DNA of 40,101 bases from Paludibacteraceae bacterium. Its GTDB lineage: Bacteria; Bacteroidota; Bacteroidia; Bacteroidales; Paludibacteraceae. The stretch is from the NCBI GenBank assembly GCA_905233375.1, contig CAJOEJ010000019.1, forward strand, positions 1 to 40,101, read 5' to 3'. The position numbers and the translations under genes were made by a program. This document shows positions 38,633 to 40,101 of the stretch, in pieces. Below the pieces are notes generated by a model. That model did not search any database. It had not been told where the DNA came from and saw only the letters and a list, made by a program, of their open reading frames with translations. The first letter of the stretch is position 1, and every line of letters begins with the position of its first letter.

Positions 38633-39991
38633 CAGCAGGTACTGCTGTATCACCGTCTGTACGTTCTTCGCCTTTCCTGGGGCGGAGTTGATGAGGATAG
38701 CGAACACCCACGTGTCCCCGTTCGGCATATCAATATAGCCGGCGAAGTTCTTCGTTCCGGCGATCGTTCCGCTCTTGGCATGAATACGTCCCTCGAGGGC
38801 GGTCTTGGGGCACAGGCTCTTGAGCGTGCCGCTCTGTCCGCTCACGGGCAGCGAAGCCATCCATGCCTCCTTGTTCGGACTGCTTGCCATGACGGTCAAC
38901 AGCTGCACGAACATCTTCGCACTCACTGCATCCTGCGGAGCCAGACCGCAGCCGTCTTTGACAATGGCATTCTGTAGCCCCACACCTCTCCGGCGCCAAT
39001 AATCACGTAACAGATCCTGGCTGTTCGTGATCGTGCCCGGCAGCGTATAGCGCGTACCCAGATAGCGGAACATCGACTCCGCAAAGAGGTTGTTGCTGTT
39101 CATATTCGTCTCCTTGAGCAACTCCGACAACGGCGCCGAGTAATGCGTATAGAGGTGTATACGCCCCGGAAGGAGCGGATTGTAGTCGGCTATATACCGC
39201 GCATCCCGCTCCACTTTCACACCCGCCTCGCGCAGACGGTTCGTCAGATGACGCACCAACAGCAAACCCGGGTTAGGCAAGTCGCCTTTGACACCGAACG
39301 TACCCAAGTTGGACGGAACAGCTCCCGTCAGGTAACGCTCGCGGCTGTAGGGAAGACCGCTCACGAACGCACCGTCATAACTGATTTTGTCGCACCGCAC
39401 ATGGTTGATGAAACAGATATCCTCAACCTGCGGCTCCGTCTTCAGCACTTTCGCTACCGTTCCCGGTTCGCCGCTCTGCAGCACGATATTCATCGTGTTG
39501 CCGTAGTAATTGAGGGCAAAGATACCGGGCGCGTAGTAGTTACCTGCATCCTCGCAGAGCCATCCGGGGTTCTGCGCCCCGCCGTCTAACATCGTCATGT
39601 CGGCTACCACCGAACCCGTTATCCGTTGGATGCCTGTCGCTTGGACGGCTTTGACCCACTGGTCCAGGAATGCTGTCCTGCCCTTGAATCCCAACGACGG
39701 GTCGCACCCGCCGCGTACATACAGGTCACCGTGCAACACTCCCTGCTCGATGGAACCGGTGTACTCCAGTTCGGTCGCGAAACGGAAGTCAGGTCCAAGC
39801 AGCTCCAATGCCGCGCCTGTCGTCAGCAGTTTCATGACCGACGCAGGAGGTACCACTTTGTCCGAGCGGTACTCGTCTATCACCTCCCCCGTCCGCAGGT
39901 TCTTCACCAGTACGGACATATTCGCCTGCCCCGTCAGCGGATGGCTTGTCAGGAAGTTAACAGACAATAATATGGCAAAAAGAACGTTCAC
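38612..39991 (-). CDS. dacB: D-alanyl-D-alanine carboxypeptidase/endopeptidase (PBP4, family S13)
   Basis: A 459-residue periplasmic peptidoglycan hydrolase. Catalytic motifs: SVMK in VVPPASVMKLLTTGAALELL, SNN in NMNSNNLFAESMF, and KSG in HAKSGTIAGTKNFAGYID. The signal sequence NVLFAILLSVNFL is short. Start is the GTG at 39991, preceded by GATAGGGGG; no ATG is in frame nearby. Its last six residues and stop are encoded by heptamer DNA, and birA starts 24 nt later. It begins the leftward housekeeping series. Confidence 0.92.
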   Translation of the reverse strand: MNVLFAILLSVNFLTSHPLTGQANMSVLVKNLRTGEVIDEYRSDKVVPPASVMKLLTTGAALELLGPDFRFATELEYTGSIEQGVLHGDLYVRGGCDPSLGFKGRTAFLDQWVKAVQATGIQRITGSVVADMTMLDGGAQNPGWLCEDAGNYYAPGIFALNYYGNTMNIVLQSGEPGTVAKVLKTEPQVEDICFINHVRCDKISYDGAFVSGLPYSRERYLTGAVPSNLGTFGVKGDLPNPGLLLVRHLTNRLREAGVKVERDARYIADYNPLLPGRIHLYTHYSAPLSELLKETNMNSNNLFAESMFRYLGTRYTLPGTITNSQDLLRDYWRRRGVGLQNAIVKDGCGLAPQDAVSAKMFVQLLTVMASSPNKEAWMASLPVSGQSGTLKSLCPKTALEGRIHAKSGTIAGTKNFAGYIDMPNGDTWVFAILINSAPGKAKNVQTVIQQYLLQLVIGS

Positions 39992-40084
39992 CCCCTATCA
40001 ACTATCTATCGTATATCAAGTGATCGTTTACACTTTTACTCCTCCTTAGAGAGGATAAATTGATTAATATTTAATGATACTTAT

Positions 40085-40098
40085 ACCCCCTAGGGGGT
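40085..40098. other. Perfect 14-bp palindrome at the window's right edge
   Basis: ACCCCCTAGGGGGT. It lies about 95 nt upstream of dacB in an otherwise AT-rich gap (39992-40084) in which no Bacteroidota promoter consensus was found. It may be part of a terminator or repeat cut by the window edge. Confidence 0.6.
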
Positions 40099-40101
40099 CG
40101 C

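Overview
The window looks like chromosomal DNA of an uncultured member of the order Bacteroidales (Bacteroidota). Evidence: the 5' end of a Bacteroidota-type 16S rRNA gene at the left edge, promoters of the Bacteroidota form (TTTG/TTG, 20 nt, TAnnTTTG), almost no Shine-Dalgarno sites, and typical lineage genes (GldG, DUF5683, DUF4861, YfhO, ParA-ParB-DUF5683-MltD order). I cannot name the family or genus.

Layout. 1-325: start of a leftward 16S rRNA gene with leader and promoter. 533-2906 (-): secreted/barrel protein, small membrane protein and an NrnA-type DHH phosphoesterase. 3072-8847 (+): two-domain peptidyl-prolyl isomerase, GldG, LysM/periplasmic-binding protein and outer-membrane barrel (envelope cluster), read from a promoter that overlaps the divergent nrnA promoter. 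8915-11656 (+): kduI, kduD and a DUF4861 lipoprotein (uronate use). 11653-22455 (+): a long tightly overlapped series with a GT9 glycosyltransferase, parA, parB, DUF5683, MltD-like transglycosylase, MerR regulator, YfhO, GtrA, a FAD protein related to UDP-galactopyranose mutase, and a polytopic membrane protein. 22403-27729 (-): surface-polysaccharide genes, AT-rich from 23317 on, for a ribitol-phosphate type polymer (GT2, acyltransferase, Caps_synth transferase, TagF-like polymerase, fused CDP-ribitol synthase). 28680-31276 (-): KpsF, a second IspD-family cytidylyltransferase and a KdsC-like phosphatase. 31422-35483 (+): GT4 glycosyltransferase plus a complete GDP-D-glycero-alpha-D-manno-heptose route (HddA, GmhA, and an HddC-GmhB fusion). 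35617-39991 (-): DacB/PBP4, BirA, RmlB, ThiL.

Two things stand out. (1) Arrays of imperfect 7-nt repeats of several families (TTGGTGA, TGTACAA, TCTTCAA, TTTCAAC, CAATTTT) fill many gaps between genes. They also interrupt at least six enzyme or envelope genes in frame, adding 12-26 residue inserts, and several gene starts and stops lie inside them. Because 7 is not a multiple of 3, an array has the same stop content in all three frames of a strand, so one strand is always open and the other always stopped. Every coding copy of a strand-biased family lies in the open orientation. (2) A ~270-bp element is present in two well-matched copies (27889-28158 and 30416-30684) plus a shorter diverged one (28475-28653). 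The full copies are each bounded by different 16-nt imperfect direct repeats, as expected of a mobile element. All three share a multi-stem fold, with a pseudoknot in the full copies, supported by compensatory changes. G-U pairs point to a + strand RNA or single-stranded DNA, antisense to the flanking genes. I know no name for this element. No CRISPR array, tRNA, transposase or phage gene was seen.
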